Below, piece by piece: positions 55,919 through 64,000 of a DNA stretch of 64,000 nt; position 1 is the stretch's first letter; each line of letters opens with the position of its first letter. Made by a program: the position numbers and the translations under genes. The DNA comes from Brachybacterium tyrofermentans (GTDB lineage Bacteria > Actinomycetota > Actinomycetes > Actinomycetales > Dermabacteraceae), in NCBI RefSeq assembly GCF_014897585.1, contig NZ_JABUXW010000006.1, positions 62,001 to 126,000 on the forward strand. Reading direction: 5' to 3'. Below the pieces are notes generated by a model. The model made no database searches. It was not told where the DNA came from and was given only the letters and a program-made list of their open reading frames with translations.

Positions 55919-56461
55919 ATGTCCCGCATCGGACGCCTGCCGGTTGCAGTACCGGCCACTGTCCAGAACGTCACCATCGAGGATCGCACCATCACGGTGA
56001 CCGGTCCCAAGGGCGAGCTCAAGCACAACGTGCCGGAGCCCCTCACCGTCGAGCGCGGTGAGGACGGCGCCATCGTGGTGAGCCGCCCCGACGATGAGCG
56101 CGAGAGCAGGTCGCTTCACGGCCTGACCCGCACGCTCATCAACAACATGGTCCTCGGTGTCACCGAGGGCTACACCAAGAAGCTGGAGATCGTGGGCACG
56201 GGCTACCGTGTGACCGCGAAGGGCACCGACCTCGAGTTCGCCCTCGGCTTCTCCCACCCCGTGTCGGTGAAGGCGCCCCAGGGCATCACCTTCTCCGTCG
56301 AGTCGCCGACCAAGTTCTCGGTCGCCGGCATCGACAAGCAGCAGGTGGGCGAGGTCGCCGCGAACATCCGCAAGATCCGTAGGCCGGAGCCCTACAAGGG
56401 CAAGGGCGTGCGGTACGCGGACGAAGTCGTGGTGCGCAAGGCCGGAAAGGCTGGTAAGTGA
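55919..56461 (+). CDS. rplF: 50S ribosomal protein L6
   Basis: 180 residues from the ATG at 55919 (GAGAGGAG upstream). [16 protein letters not shown], the first-domain VTGPKGEL and the C-terminal signature [19 protein letters not shown] are clear. The start further upstream in frame would overlap rpsH and has no family match. Confidence 0.98.
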   Translation: MSRIGRLPVAVPATVQNVTIEDRTITVTGPKGELKHNVPEPLTVERGEDGAIVVSRPDDERESRSLHGLTRTLINNMVLGVTEGYTKKLEIVGTGYRVTAKGTDLEFALGFSHPVSVKAPQGITFSVESPTKFSVAGIDKQQVGEVAANIRKIRRPEPYKGKGVRYADEVVVRKAGKAGK

Positions 56462-56463
56462 TC

Positions 56464-56850
56464 ATGGGTTACGCACTCAAGCACACCAAGGGCAACCGCG
56501 GCAGCAAGCTGCGCTCGCGCGGTCGTCGTCACCTGCGTGTCCGTCGTCGCGTCGTCGGCACCGCCCTGCGTCCGCGCCTGGTGGTCACCCGCTCGTCGCG
56601 TCACGTCTTCGTTCAGGTCGTCGACGACTCGCTGGGTAAGACCATCGCGTCGGCATCGACCATGGAGGCCGACCTGCGCGGCTCCGAGGCACCCAAGGCA
56701 GACAAGGCCCGCACCGTCGGCGCGCTTGTCGCCGAGCGTGCCAAGGCGGCCGGGATCGACTCCGTCGTGTTCGACCGCGGCGGCAACAAGTACCACGGTC
56801 GCGTGGCCGCCATCGCGGATGGCGCTCGCGAAGCTGGCCTGGCGCTGTGA
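56464..56850 (+). CDS. rplR: 50S ribosomal protein L18
   Basis: 128 residues, binds 5S r[38 protein letters not shown] and [20 protein letters not shown] are typical. A GTG at 56458 overlapping the rplF stop (GTGA) is an alternative, but family N-termini match the ATG. Confidence 0.95.
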   Translation: MGYALKHTKGNRGSKLRSRGRRHLRVRRRVVGTALRPRLVVTRSSRHVFVQVVDDSLGKTIASASTMEADLRGSEAPKADKARTVGALVAERAKAAGIDSVVFDRGGNKYHGRVAAIADGAREAGLAL

Positions 56851-56887
56851 CCGCCCCCCGGACACAGGACGAGAAGAGGATCTGAAT

Positions 56888-57580
56888 ATGGCTGTACAGC
56901 AGCGGAACAACGGTCCCGCGGCCTCCGGCCGGCGGGACGACAATTCCACCACCAACAACACCGATCGTGGCGCCCGTCAGGGCGGCAACGACCGCGGCGG
57001 CCGTCAGGGTGGCCGCGGGCGTGGACAGGAAGCCGAGAAGTCGGCGTTCCTCGAGCGCGTCGTGAGCATCAACCGCGTGTCGAAGGTCGTCAAGGGCGGC
57101 CGTCGTTTCTCCTTCACCGCCCTCGTGGTGGTGGGTGACGGCGACGGAACCGTCGGCGTCGGCTACGGCAAGGCGAAGGAAGTCCCGGCGGCGATCGCCA
57201 AGGGTGTCGAGGAGGCGAAGAAGAACTTCTTCCGCGTCCCCCGCATCCAGGGCACCGTCGTGCACCCGGTCCAGGGCGAGGATGCAGCAGGCGTCGTCCT
57301 GCTCCGTCCGGCAGCACCCGGTACCGGTGTGATCGCCGGCGGTCCGGTTCGCGCCGTGCTCGAGTGCGCCGGAGTGCACGACGTGCTCTCCAAGTCGCTC
57401 GGCTCGACCAACCAGATCAACATCGTGCGGGCCACCGTCGATGCGCTCAAGCAGCTCGAGGAGCCGGAGGCCGTGGCAGCACGTCGTGGCCTGTCGGTCG
57501 AGCACGTCGCTCCGGCGGCACTGCTCCGGGCACAGGCCGAGGGCCGCGCAGCTGCCCGGGCCGCGAAGGTGGGTGCCTGA
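56888..57580 (+). CDS. rpsE: 30S ribosomal protein S5
   Basis: 230 residues. A Gly/Arg/Asn-rich N-terminal extension (1-48) precedes the dsRBD-like core [20 protein letters not shown] (in part) and [19 protein letters not shown]. The C-terminal domain has [20 protein letters not shown] (in part) and [16 protein letters not shown]. The region of classical spectinomycin-resistance changes (VVKGGRR) is wild-type. The stop shares a base with rpmD. Confidence 0.98.
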   Translation: MAVQQRNNGPAASGRRDDNSTTNNTDRGARQGGNDRGGRQGGRGRGQEAEKSAFLERVVSINRVSKVVKGGRRFSFTALVVVGDGDGTVGVGYGKAKEVPAAIAKGVEEAKKNFFRVPRIQGTVVHPVQGEDAAGVVLLRPAAPGTGVIAGGPVRAVLECAGVHDVLSKSLGSTNQINIVRATVDALKQLEEPEAVAARRGLSVEHVAPAALLRAQAEGRAAARAAKVGA

Positions 57581-57759
57581 TGCAGATCAAGGTGACCCAG
57601 ATTCGTTCCGACATCGGCGGTAGCCAGAGCCAGCGCGCCACCCTGCGAGGCCTCGGCCTCAAGCGCATCGGTGACACGGTGGTGAAGGAAGATCGCCCTG
57701 AGATCCGCGGCATGGTCCGCACCGTCACCCATCTGGTGACGTTCGAAGAGGTGGACTGA
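57580..57759 (+). CDS. rpmD: 50S ribosomal protein L30
   Basis: 59 residues. [20 protein letters not shown], then [20 protein letters not shown], followed by [16 protein letters not shown]. The ATG overlaps the rpsE TGA by one base. Confidence 0.97.
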   Translation: MQIKVTQIRSDIGGSQSQRATLRGLGLKRIGDTVVKEDRPEIRGMVRTVTHLVTFEEVD

Positions 57760-57764
57760 CTCTC

Positions 57765-58223
57765 ATGACTGATTCCAACCAGAACCCTCTGAAGCTTCAC
57801 GACCTGCGCCCCGCGCCGGGTTCCAAGACCGCGCGCACCCGCGTCGGTCGTGGTGAGGCCTCCAAGGGCAAGACCGCCGGTCGTGGCACCAAGGGCACCA
57901 AGGCCCGCAATACGGTGCGCATCGGCTTCGAGGGTGGCCAGATGCCTATGCATATGCGTCTCCCGAAGCTGCGCGGCTTCACCAACCCCTTCCGCGTCGA
58001 GTACCAGGTCGTGAACCTGTCGGCCCTGCAGGAGCTGTTCCCCGAGGGCGGCACTGTCACGGTCGAGGATCTCGTCGCTCAGGGCGCCGTGCGCAAGAAC
58101 CAGCCCGTCAAGGTGCTGGGCACCGGTGAGGTCAGCGTCAAGCTCGACATCACCGCACAGAAGTTCTCCGCCTCGGCGGAGAAGAAGATCGCGGCGGCCG
58201 GCGGTTCCGTCACCACCGCGTGA
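57765..58223 (+). CDS. rplO: 50S ribosomal protein L15
   Basis: 152 residues. [20 protein letters not shown] (in part), [20 protein letters not shown] and [20 protein letters not shown] are typical. Last gene before the internal promoter of secY; no separate terminator is evident except the inverted repeat described next. Confidence 0.98.
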   Translation: MTDSNQNPLKLHDLRPAPGSKTARTRVGRGEASKGKTAGRGTKGTKARNTVRIGFEGGQMPMHMRLPKLRGFTNPFRVEYQVVNLSALQELFPEGGTVTVEDLVAQGAVRKNQPVKVLGTGEVSVKLDITAQKFSASAEKKIAAAGGSVTTA

Positions 58224-58230
58224 GTCTCTT

Positions 58231-58278
58231 TTGACGGGGCACCGTGGCGCAGAATAATCTGTGCTGCGGTGCCCCGTC
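58231..58278 (+). promoter_or_regulatory. secY promoter nested in a perfect 12-bp inverted repeat
   Basis: -35 TTGACG (58231-58236) and -10 AATAAT/TAATCT (58253-58260) form a near-consensus promoter. GACGGGGCACCG (58233-58244) and CGGTGCCCCGTC (58267-58278) form a perfect 12-bp inverted repeat whose left arm includes the -35 and whose loop holds the -10. The repeat could be the rplO terminator, an operator, or both. The secY leader is about 115 bases. Confidence 0.65.
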
Positions 58279-58379
58279 GTCATACCGGGGCTGGTCCGAC
58301 ATGTCGCGGGACTTCTGCGACAGCCGGACGGACCGGGACGTCCTACGGTCCTGTCCCCGGACCTCCAGGAGGGAAACTG

Positions 58380-59687
58380 GTGAACTCGTTCGTGCGCGCG
58401 CTGCGCACCCCCGAGCTGAGGGCGAAGATCTTCTTCACCCTCGGCCTGCTCGCCATCTATCGACTCGGCGTCTTCGTCCCCACCCCGGGGTTCGACTACA
58501 CCAACGTGATGATGTGCTCCGAGCAGTCGATGTCGGGACAAGGCGCCTCCGCGATGGGCATGATCAACATGTTCTCCGGCGGCGCATTGCTGCAGCTTTC
58601 CGTCTTCTCGTTGGGCGTCATGCCCTACATCACCGCCTCGATCATCGTGCAGCTGCTGCGCGTCGTGATCCCCCGCTTCGAGGCCCTCCACAAGGAGGGG
58701 GCCTCCGGGACGGCGAAGCTTACCCAGTACACGCGCTACCTGACCATCGGTCTGGGCGTGCTCCAGGCGACCACCATCATCACGCTCGTGCGCTCCGGGC
58801 AGTTCTTCGTGGGCTGCAACCTCACGCTGGTGCCGGATGAGTCGATCCCGGCGCTGCTGCTCATGGTCCTGGCCATGACCGTCGGCACCGTCCTGATCAT
58901 GTTCATGGGCGAGATGATCACCGAGCGCGGTATCGGCAACGGCATGTCGCTGATGATCTTCACGTCCATCGCCGCGTCCTTCCCGGGCGCCATGAGCCAG
59001 GTCTTCGAGCTGCAGGGCTGGATGACCTTCGCCCTCGTCATCCTCGTGGCCCTCGTGGTCATGATCGGCGTGGTCTTCGTCGAGCAGTCCCAGCGCCGGA
59101 TCCCGGTCCAGTACGCGAAGCGCATGGTGGGCCGGCGCATGTACGGCGGCACCTCGACGTACATCCCGATCAAGGTCAACCAGGCCGGCGTCATCCCCGT
59201 CATCTTCGCCTCCTCGATCCTCTCGCTGCCGCAGATGGCCGCGTCCTTCGGGAATGCGGACGCCGGGTGGGTGCAGTGGGTCAACCAGCACCTCGTGATG
59301 GGCGGTGCGTCCTTCTCCTGGATCTACGCCGTCGTCTACGTTGCGCTGATCGTCTTCTTCGCGTTCTTCTACGTGTCGATCACCTTCAACGCGGAGGAGA
59401 TCGCCGACAACATGAAGAAGTACGGCGGGTTCGTGCCCAACGTGCGCGCGGGCAAGCCCACCGAGCGCTACCTGCGGTACGTGATCAACCGGATCCAGAC
59501 CCCCGGTGCGATGTACCTCGCGGTGATCTCCCTGATGCCGCTGCTCGCCCTGACCTACCTGGGCGCCTCGCAGAACTTTCCGCTGGGCGGTGTCTCGCTG
59601 CTGATCATCATCGGCGTCGGCCTCGACACCGTGAAGCAGATCGATGCGAAGCTCCAGCAGCACCACTATGAAGGGATTCTTCGGTGA
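58380..59687 (+). CDS. secY: Preprotein translocase subunit SecY
   Basis: Channel-forming subunit of the Sec translocon, 435 residues with ten membrane helices. The GTG at 58380 has AGGAGGG six bases upstream. Landmarks are FFTLGLLAIYRLGVFVPTPG in the first helix, GGALLQLSVFSLGVMPYITA (plug and lateral gate region), ITERGIGNGMSL and the C-terminal cytoplasmic loop KYGGFVPNVRAGKPTERYL (in part). Codons from 58269 to 58379 are in frame but are leader. The stop overlaps the adk start. Confidence 0.97.
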   Translation: MNSFVRALRTPELRAKIFFTLGLLAIYRLGVFVPTPGFDYTNVMMCSEQSMSGQGASAMGMINMFSGGALLQLSVFSLGVMPYITASIIVQLLRVVIPRFEALHKEGASGTAKLTQYTRYLTIGLGVLQATTIITLVRSGQFFVGCNLTLVPDESIPALLLMVLAMTVGTVLIMFMGEMITERGIGNGMSLMIFTSIAASFPGAMSQVFELQGWMTFALVILVALVVMIGVVFVEQSQRRIPVQYAKRMVGRRMYGGTSTYIPIKVNQAGVIPVIFASSILSLPQMAASFGNADAGWVQWVNQHLVMGGASFSWIYAVVYVALIVFFAFFYVSITFNAEEIADNMKKYGGFVPNVRAGKPTERYLRYVINRIQTPGAMYLAVISLMPLLALTYLGASQNFPLGGVSLLIIIGVGLDTVKQIDAKLQQHHYEGILR

Positions 59688-60310
59688 CCAGCCCCGACCT
59701 CTCGACCGATTCCACCAGCCCGCAGGCCCCCGCAGGCATCGCGCGCCGACTGCTGATCGTTGGGCCTCCCGGCGCCGGCAAGGGCACCCAGGCCGTGCGT
59801 CTCGCGGAGTCGCTGTCGATCCCCGCGATCTCGACCGGGGACATCTTCCGGGCGAACGTCTCCCAGGAGACCGAGCTGGGCGTGCTCGCCAAGTCCTATA
59901 TGGACAAGGGGGAGTACGTCCCCGATTCGGTCACCAACGACATGGTGCGCTCGCGCCTGGCCGAGGCCGATGCGCAGGACGGCTTCCTGCTGGACGGCTA
60001 CCCCCGCACCCTGGACCAGGTGGGCGCCCTCGACGGCGTGCTGACCGAGCTCGGGACCGCCCTCGACGCCGTGCTGCTGCTCGAGGTCGAGACGGAGGCC
60101 GTCGTGGCGCGCCTCGTCGCCCGGGGCGAGGAGCAGGGCCGCAGCGACGACACCGAGGAGACCATCCGTCGTCGCCTCGACGTCTACGCAGAGCAGACCG
60201 CCCCGCTGATCGATGTCTACGACGGCCGCGGCCTCGTGCGTCGTGTGGACGGCATGGCCTCCATCGACGAGGTGACCGCCGCGCTGCAGGAGGCGCTCGC
60301 AGCACGATGA
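59684..60310 (+). CDS. adk: Adenylate kinase
   Basis: 208 residues including a 20-residue N-terminal extension. The P-loop GPPGAGKGT is at 27-35; ISTGDIFRANV and the AMP-binding DGYPRTLDQ follow. The short lid (EEQGRSDDTEETIRRRL) lacks zinc cysteines, the usual actinobacterial form. The GTG overlaps the secY TGA, and the TGA overlaps the map ATG, so secY-adk-map are translationally coupled. Confidence 0.97.
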   Translation: MTSPDLSTDSTSPQAPAGIARRLLIVGPPGAGKGTQAVRLAESLSIPAISTGDIFRANVSQETELGVLAKSYMDKGEYVPDSVTNDMVRSRLAEADAQDGFLLDGYPRTLDQVGALDGVLTELGTALDAVLLLEVETEAVVARLVARGEEQGRSDDTEETIRRRLDVYAEQTAPLIDVYDGRGLVRRVDGMASIDEVTAALQEALAAR

Positions 60311-61155
60311 GCATCCTCCCGGAGCGGGTGGAGCTGAAGACGCCCGAGCAGATCGCCGTGATGCGGCGCAGCGGATACCTGCTGCACCGCGTGCACGACC
60401 TGCTGGAGCAGAGCATCCGGCCCGGCATCACGACGAACGAGCTGGATCGGCTCGCCCACGAGATGATCCGCGACGAGGGCGCGACGCCCAACTTCCTGGG
60501 CTACCAGGGGTACCCGGCCACGGTGTGCATCAGCGTCAACGACGTCGTGGTCCACGGGATCCCCGATGACCGGCCGCTGCACGACGGGGACATCGTCTCC
60601 ATCGACGGCGGCCTGATCATCGAGGGATGGCATTCGGATGCGGCGCGCACCCACATCGTGGGCACCCCGCGCTCCGTGGCCGACGAGAACCTCGTCCGCA
60701 CCACCCGCGAGGCGATGTGGGCCGGCATCGCCGCGCTCGCGACCGCCCAGAGGGTCGGCGAGGTCGGCGCGGCGATCGAGGACTACGTCACCGAGGAGGC
60801 AGGGGAGTCCCTGTCGCACCTCGAGGGCTTCGGGGGCCACGGCATCGGCACTGCGATGCACCAGGCACCGGACGTCATGAACTACCGCACCCGTTCCCGC
60901 GGGCCCAAGGTCCGCGCGGGCATGTGCCTCGCGGTCGAGCCGATGCTCATCCAGGGCCCCGGGGCCTGGGAGCTCGAGGACGACGACTGGACCGTGCGCG
61001 CCACGGCCGGCGGCCGGGCCGCCCACAGCGAGCACTCGGTCGCGGTGACCGATGCCGGACTGCTGGTGCTGACCGCGGGCGACGGCGGCGCCGCCGAGCT
61101 CGCGCAGCGGGGGATCACGGCGGCGCCGGATCCCCTGGACGCCGCGGGCCGCTGA
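60307..61155 (+). CDS. map: Methionine aminopeptidase, type I
   Basis: Removes the initiator methionine from new proteins; 282 residues. The dinuclear metal site is complete: D100 (SIDGG), D111 (HSDAART), H178 (GGHGIG), E211 (AVEPM) and E242 (HSEHSVAV), with the substrate-contact His83. KTPEQIAVMRRSG near the N-terminus is the type I start. The last 30 residues are a variable tail. A 427-base gap with no gene follows before infA. Confidence 0.97.
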   Translation: MSILPERVELKTPEQIAVMRRSGYLLHRVHDLLEQSIRPGITTNELDRLAHEMIRDEGATPNFLGYQGYPATVCISVNDVVVHGIPDDRPLHDGDIVSIDGGLIIEGWHSDAARTHIVGTPRSVADENLVRTTREAMWAGIAALATAQRVGEVGAAIEDYVTEEAGESLSHLEGFGGHGIGTAMHQAPDVMNYRTRSRGPKVRAGMCLAVEPMLIQGPGAWELEDDDWTVRATAGGRAAHSEHSVAVTDAGLLVLTAGDGGAAELAQRGITAAPDPLDAAGR

Positions 61156-61582
61156 GCCCGTCCCGCCGCCGGACCGGGGGGCGGACGCACCGCATGGGGC
61201 GCCCGACGTGCCGCACCGCGGGGGCTGGCGTGCGGGACCGCACGGGTCTGCTGCCTCTGTGCAGGTACCTGCGTGCGGGTGCCTCTGCGCAGGTGACGTG
61301 ATCGGCGTCATCCTCGGGGGCATGGCCGTTACCGGAGAGTCCGTGTAAGCTCGACGATTGGGTGTGCTCCGTGCGCGACGTCTTCGTCGTGTGCAGTCTG
61401 CAGTCCCGTCGTGCAGTGCGTCGGCCGGTTCCACCGGTTCGTCCTGTCACGCGGGCGACGCGCTCCGGCGCCACCTACGTCGACCACCGTACCGTCACCC
61501 GACGGTCGGTGTGCATGGACTGAGTATTCATCGAATGCGGAACTCGGCCACCGGCTTGCCGGAGGCGAGAGATTGGGGAGGC
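61156..61582 (+). promoter_or_regulatory. infA promoter and leader region
   Basis: TAAGCT with TG just before it (61344-61351) is the likely -10, giving a leader of about 225 bases. No gene or terminator-like stem with a T-run is seen after map. Confidence 0.45.
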
Positions 61583-61804
61583 ATGGCGAAGAAGGACGGC
61601 GTGATCGAAGTCGAGGGCGTCATCACGGAGGCGCTCGCGAATGCGCGTTTCCGCGTGGAGCTCGACAACGGGCACAAGGTGCTCGCGCACATCTCCGGGA
61701 AGATGCGCCAGCACTACATCCGTATCCTTCCCGAGGACCGAGTGGTCGTCGAGCTGAGCCCCTACGACCTCGACCGTGGCCGCATCGTGTACCGCTACAA
61801 GTGA
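61583..61804 (+). CDS. infA: Translation initiation factor IF-1
   Basis: 73 residues, an S1/OB-fold. [20 protein letters not shown], the RNA-binding [20 protein letters not shown] (in part) and [13 protein letters not shown] are the complete pattern. GGGGAGG precedes the ATG. Confidence 0.98.
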   Translation: MAKKDGVIEVEGVITEALANARFRVELDNGHKVLAHISGKMRQHYIRILPEDRVVVELSPYDLDRGRIVYRYK

Positions 61805-61826
61805 TCGTCCCGGGAGAAGGAAAGCT

Positions 61827-61940
61827 ATGAAGGTCAAGCCGAGCGTCAAGCCGATCTGTGACAACTGCAAGGTGATTCGTCGCCACTCGCGTGTCATGGT
61901 GATCTGCTCGAACCCGCGTCACAAGCAGCGCCAGGGCTGA
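61827..61940 (+). CDS. rpmJ: 50S ribosomal protein L36, zinc type
   Basis: 37 residues, [20 protein letters not shown] at the start. The zinc ribbon ligands C11, C14, C27 and H32 are present. GGAGAAGGAAAG precedes the ATG, 22 bases after infA. Confidence 0.97.
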   Translation: MKVKPSVKPICDNCKVIRRHSRVMVICSNPRHKQRQG

Positions 61941-62152
61941 GCGGAGCACTCCGCCCATCCCGGCATCAGCCGTGACGGCCACCCCCGAGGTGGCAGCCCC
62001 GCTGGGGCACCGTCCGAACCATCGGACACACAACAGAAGAACCGATACCACCGGCCCTCGGGCCGGCCACCCGCAGCGCGGAGGCTGCGGCGTCCGGATA
62101 CAGACCCGGACGAGGTATCGGATCAGGCCTCCGAGACAGTAGGAGAATGCAC

Positions 62153-62527
62153 ATGGCACGTCTGGTGGGAGTAGACCTTCCGCGCGAAAAGCGCCTCGAA
62201 GTCGCCCTGACGTACATCTTCGGCATGGGACGCACCCGCGCCCTCGAGACGCTGGCAGCGACCGGCGTCTCCGGCGACAAGCGCGTGCGCGAGCTGACGG
62301 ACGACGAGCTCGTCCAGCTCCGCGACCACATCGAGGAGAACTACCGGATCGAGGGTGATCTGCGTCGTGAGGTCGCCGCTGACATCCGTCGCAAGGTCGA
62401 GATCGGCAGCTACCAGGGACTGCGTCACCGCCGCGGCCTGCCGGTCCACGGACAGCGCACGAAGACCAACGCGCGTACCCGTAAGGGCCCCAAGCGCACC
62501 GTCGCCGGCAAGAAGAAGACTCGCTGA
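62153..62527 (+). CDS. rpsM: 30S ribosomal protein S13
   Basis: 124 residues from the ATG at 62153; an ATG at 62147 is too close to the AGGAG (62141-62145). [20 protein letters not shown], the helix-turn [14 protein letters not shown] and the C-terminal [20 protein letters not shown] (in part) are typical. The 212-base gap after rpmJ shows no gene. Confidence 0.98.
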   Translation: MARLVGVDLPREKRLEVALTYIFGMGRTRALETLAATGVSGDKRVRELTDDELVQLRDHIEENYRIEGDLRREVAADIRRKVEIGSYQGLRHRRGLPVHGQRTKTNARTRKGPKRTVAGKKKTR

Positions 62528-62631
62528 CCCACGGCATCTGCCGTCGGACCGCGGGCCCTTCGCAGGCCGCAGTCACTTCGCGCCGTTGAGGGATCCGGCG
62601 CACCCGATACCCACCAGAGGAGTTCCGCCGT

Positions 62632-63036
62632 ATGGCAACCAAGACCCGTCAGGCCGCTGCGCGCAAGCCGCGCCGCAAGGACAAGAAGAACATCGTCAAC
62701 GGTCAGGCTCATATCAAGAGCACGTTCAACAACACGATCGTGTCCATCACGGACCCGACCGGCGCCGTCATCTCCTGGGCTTCGGCCGGGCAGGTCGGCT
62801 TCAAGGGCTCGCGCAAGTCGACCCCGTACGCCGCGCAGATGGCCGCTGAGTCGGCCGCGCGTCAGGCGCAGGAGCACGGCATGAAGAAGGTCGACGTCTT
62901 CGTGAAGGGCCCGGGCTCCGGCCGCGAGACCGCGATCCGCTCGCTGACCGCGACCGGCCTCGAGGTCGGCTCGATCCAGGACGTCACCCCGCAGCCGCAC
63001 AACGGCACCCGCCCGGCCAAGCGCCGCCGCGTCTGA
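62632..63036 (+). CDS. rpsK: 30S ribosomal protein S11
   Basis: 134 residues. An N-terminal basic arm ([17 protein letters not shown]) precedes [20 protein letters not shown] and the C-terminal [24 protein letters not shown] lies upstream of the ATG. Confidence 0.98.
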   Translation: MATKTRQAAARKPRRKDKKNIVNGQAHIKSTFNNTIVSITDPTGAVISWASAGQVGFKGSRKSTPYAAQMAAESAARQAQEHGMKKVDVFVKGPGSGRETAIRSLTATGLEVGSIQDVTPQPHNGTRPAKRRRV

Positions 63037-63041
63037 TCGTC

Positions 63042-63084
63042 GTCGGCCGTCACGGGATCCCGGATCCCGTTCCTGACGGCCGAC
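63042..63084 (+). other. Hairpin between rpsK and rpoA
   Basis: A perfect 11-bp outer stem GTCGGCCGTCA/TGACGGCCGAC encloses a second inverted repeat GGGATCC/GGATCCC. No T-run follows. A second inverted repeat, GAGCGTC/GACGCTC (63161-63182), lies just before the rpoA ribosome site. Confidence 0.6.
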
Positions 63085-63198
63085 CCAGGTGCCGGGCCGG
63101 CTCAGGCCGTGCCCGGCGCCCCTGGACATCACCCATCCTCTAGGCCCACCGCCCCCTTCTGAGCGTCATATGGCGGACGCTCGCTGAAAGGATCCACA

Positions 63199-64000
63199 GT
63201 GCTCATTGCACAGCGCCCCACGCTGACCGAAGAGGTCGTGTCGGACAACCGCTCACGGTTCGTCATCGAGCCGCTCGAGCCGGGCTTCGGCTACACCCTC
63301 GGCAACTCCCTGCGTCGCACCCTGCTGTCCTCGATCCCCGGCGCAGCGGTCACCTCGATCCGCATCGACGGCGTGCTGCACGAGTTCAGCACCGTCCCCG
63401 GCGTCAAGGAGGACATCACCGAGGTCATCCTCAACATCAAGAACCTCGTCGTCTCCTCGGAGAACGACGAGCCCGTCGTGATGTACCTGCGTCGTGAGGA
63501 AGCCGGTCGCGTGACCGCCGCCGACATCACCCCGCCGGCCGGCGTCGAGATCCACAACCCCGACCTCCACATCGCGACCCTGAACGAGAAGGGCCGTCTG
63601 GAGATCGAGCTGATCGTCGAGCGCGGTCGCGGCTACGTCTCGGCCTCGCAGAACAAGGGCGTCGACGGAGAGATCGGTCGCGTCCCGATCGACTCGATCT
63701 ACTCGCCGGTCCTCAAGGTGACCTACAAGGTCGAGGCGACCCGTGTCGAGCAGCGCACCGACTTCGACAAGCTCATCGTCGACGTCGAGGCCAAGCCGGC
63801 CATCAGCCCCCGCGACGCCATGGCATCGGCCGGCAAGACCCTGGTCGAGCTGTTCGGTCTGGCTCACGAGCTGAACCAGGAGGCGGAGGGCATCGAGATC
63901 GGCCCGTCGCCGACCGACCAGGCTCTCGCCGCCGATCTGGCGCTGCCGATCAACGATCTCAACCTCACGGTGCGGTCGTACAACTGCCTCATGCGCGAGG
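63199..64000 (+). CDS. rpoA: RNA polymerase alpha subunit, N-terminal part (3' end outside window)
   Basis: 267 residues are visible from the GTG at 63199 (AAAGGA upstream). [13 protein letters not shown] start, [20 protein letters not shown] (dimerisation region), and the second subdomain up to [20 protein letters not shown] (in part) are normal. The visible part ends in the C-terminal domain at [17 protein letters not shown], the UP-element-binding helix region. The remainder and the stop are beyond the window. Confidence 0.97.
   Translation, partial: MLIAQRPTLTEEVVSDNRSRFVIEPLEPGFGYTLGNSLRRTLLSSIPGAAVTSIRIDGVLHEFSTVPGVKEDITEVILNIKNLVVSSENDEPVVMYLRREEAGRVTAADITPPAGVEIHNPDLHIATLNEKGRLEIELIVERGRGYVSASQNKGVDGEIGRVPIDSIYSPVLKVTYKVEATRVEQRTDFDKLIVDVEAKPAISPRDAMASAGKTLVELFGLAHELNQEAEGIEIGPSPTDQALAADLALPINDLNLTVRSYNCLMRE

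Overview
The window is high-GC DNA from an actinobacterium. Evidence for this is the heavy use of GTG/TTG starts, many leaderless promoters (a TANNNT box 6-7 bases before the start codon), an RpfB-type resuscitation factor, a zinc-type S14 protein, a DUF3017/DUF6350 pair and an NgcEFG-type sugar transporter without its own ATPase. Gene content and order suggest a Micrococcales member such as Brachybacterium (Dermabacteraceae); the genus is an inference.

Bases 1-21.1 kb hold metabolic genes: the end of menC, then menD and menF (menaquinone), an HtrA-type protease, a DUF6350 membrane protein, purN and purH (purH behind a ZTP riboswitch), a polyphosphate kinase 2, aspartate ammonia-lyase, a DUF3017 protein, a ThrE-like exporter, a lactonase-fold protein, galactokinase, adenosine deaminase and a class I aminotransferase. 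Several gene junctions here carry GC-rich tandem repeats, the largest being the array between ppk2 and aspA.

Bases 21.1-41.5 kb are the transcription/translation core: tRNA-Trp, secE, nusG, rplK-rplA, a small kinase-fold gene, rplJ-rplL behind an L10 leader and a terminator-like attenuator, rpoB-rpoC, rpfB, rpsL-rpsG-fusA-tuf. Between tuf and the S10 operon sit a divergently read stress-type membrane protein and an ngcEFG-like transporter operon (N-acetylglucosamine/chitobiose).

Bases 46.9-64 kb are the S10 operon (rpsJ to rpsQ, ended by a strong hairpin), one small uncharacterised gene on the other strand, the spc operon (rplN to rplO), a separately promoted secY-adk-map unit, and infA-rpmJ-rpsM-rpsK-rpoA, with rpoA cut off by the window end.

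The window is mainly housekeeping, and I found no clear new defence or mobile system. The most unusual points are a sunset-like domain fused to ribosomal protein L4, a promoter nested in a 12-bp inverted repeat before secY, a possible leader with alternative hairpins and a 10-codon ORF before rplK, the tandem-repeat arrays, and a set of at least nine leaderless genes.
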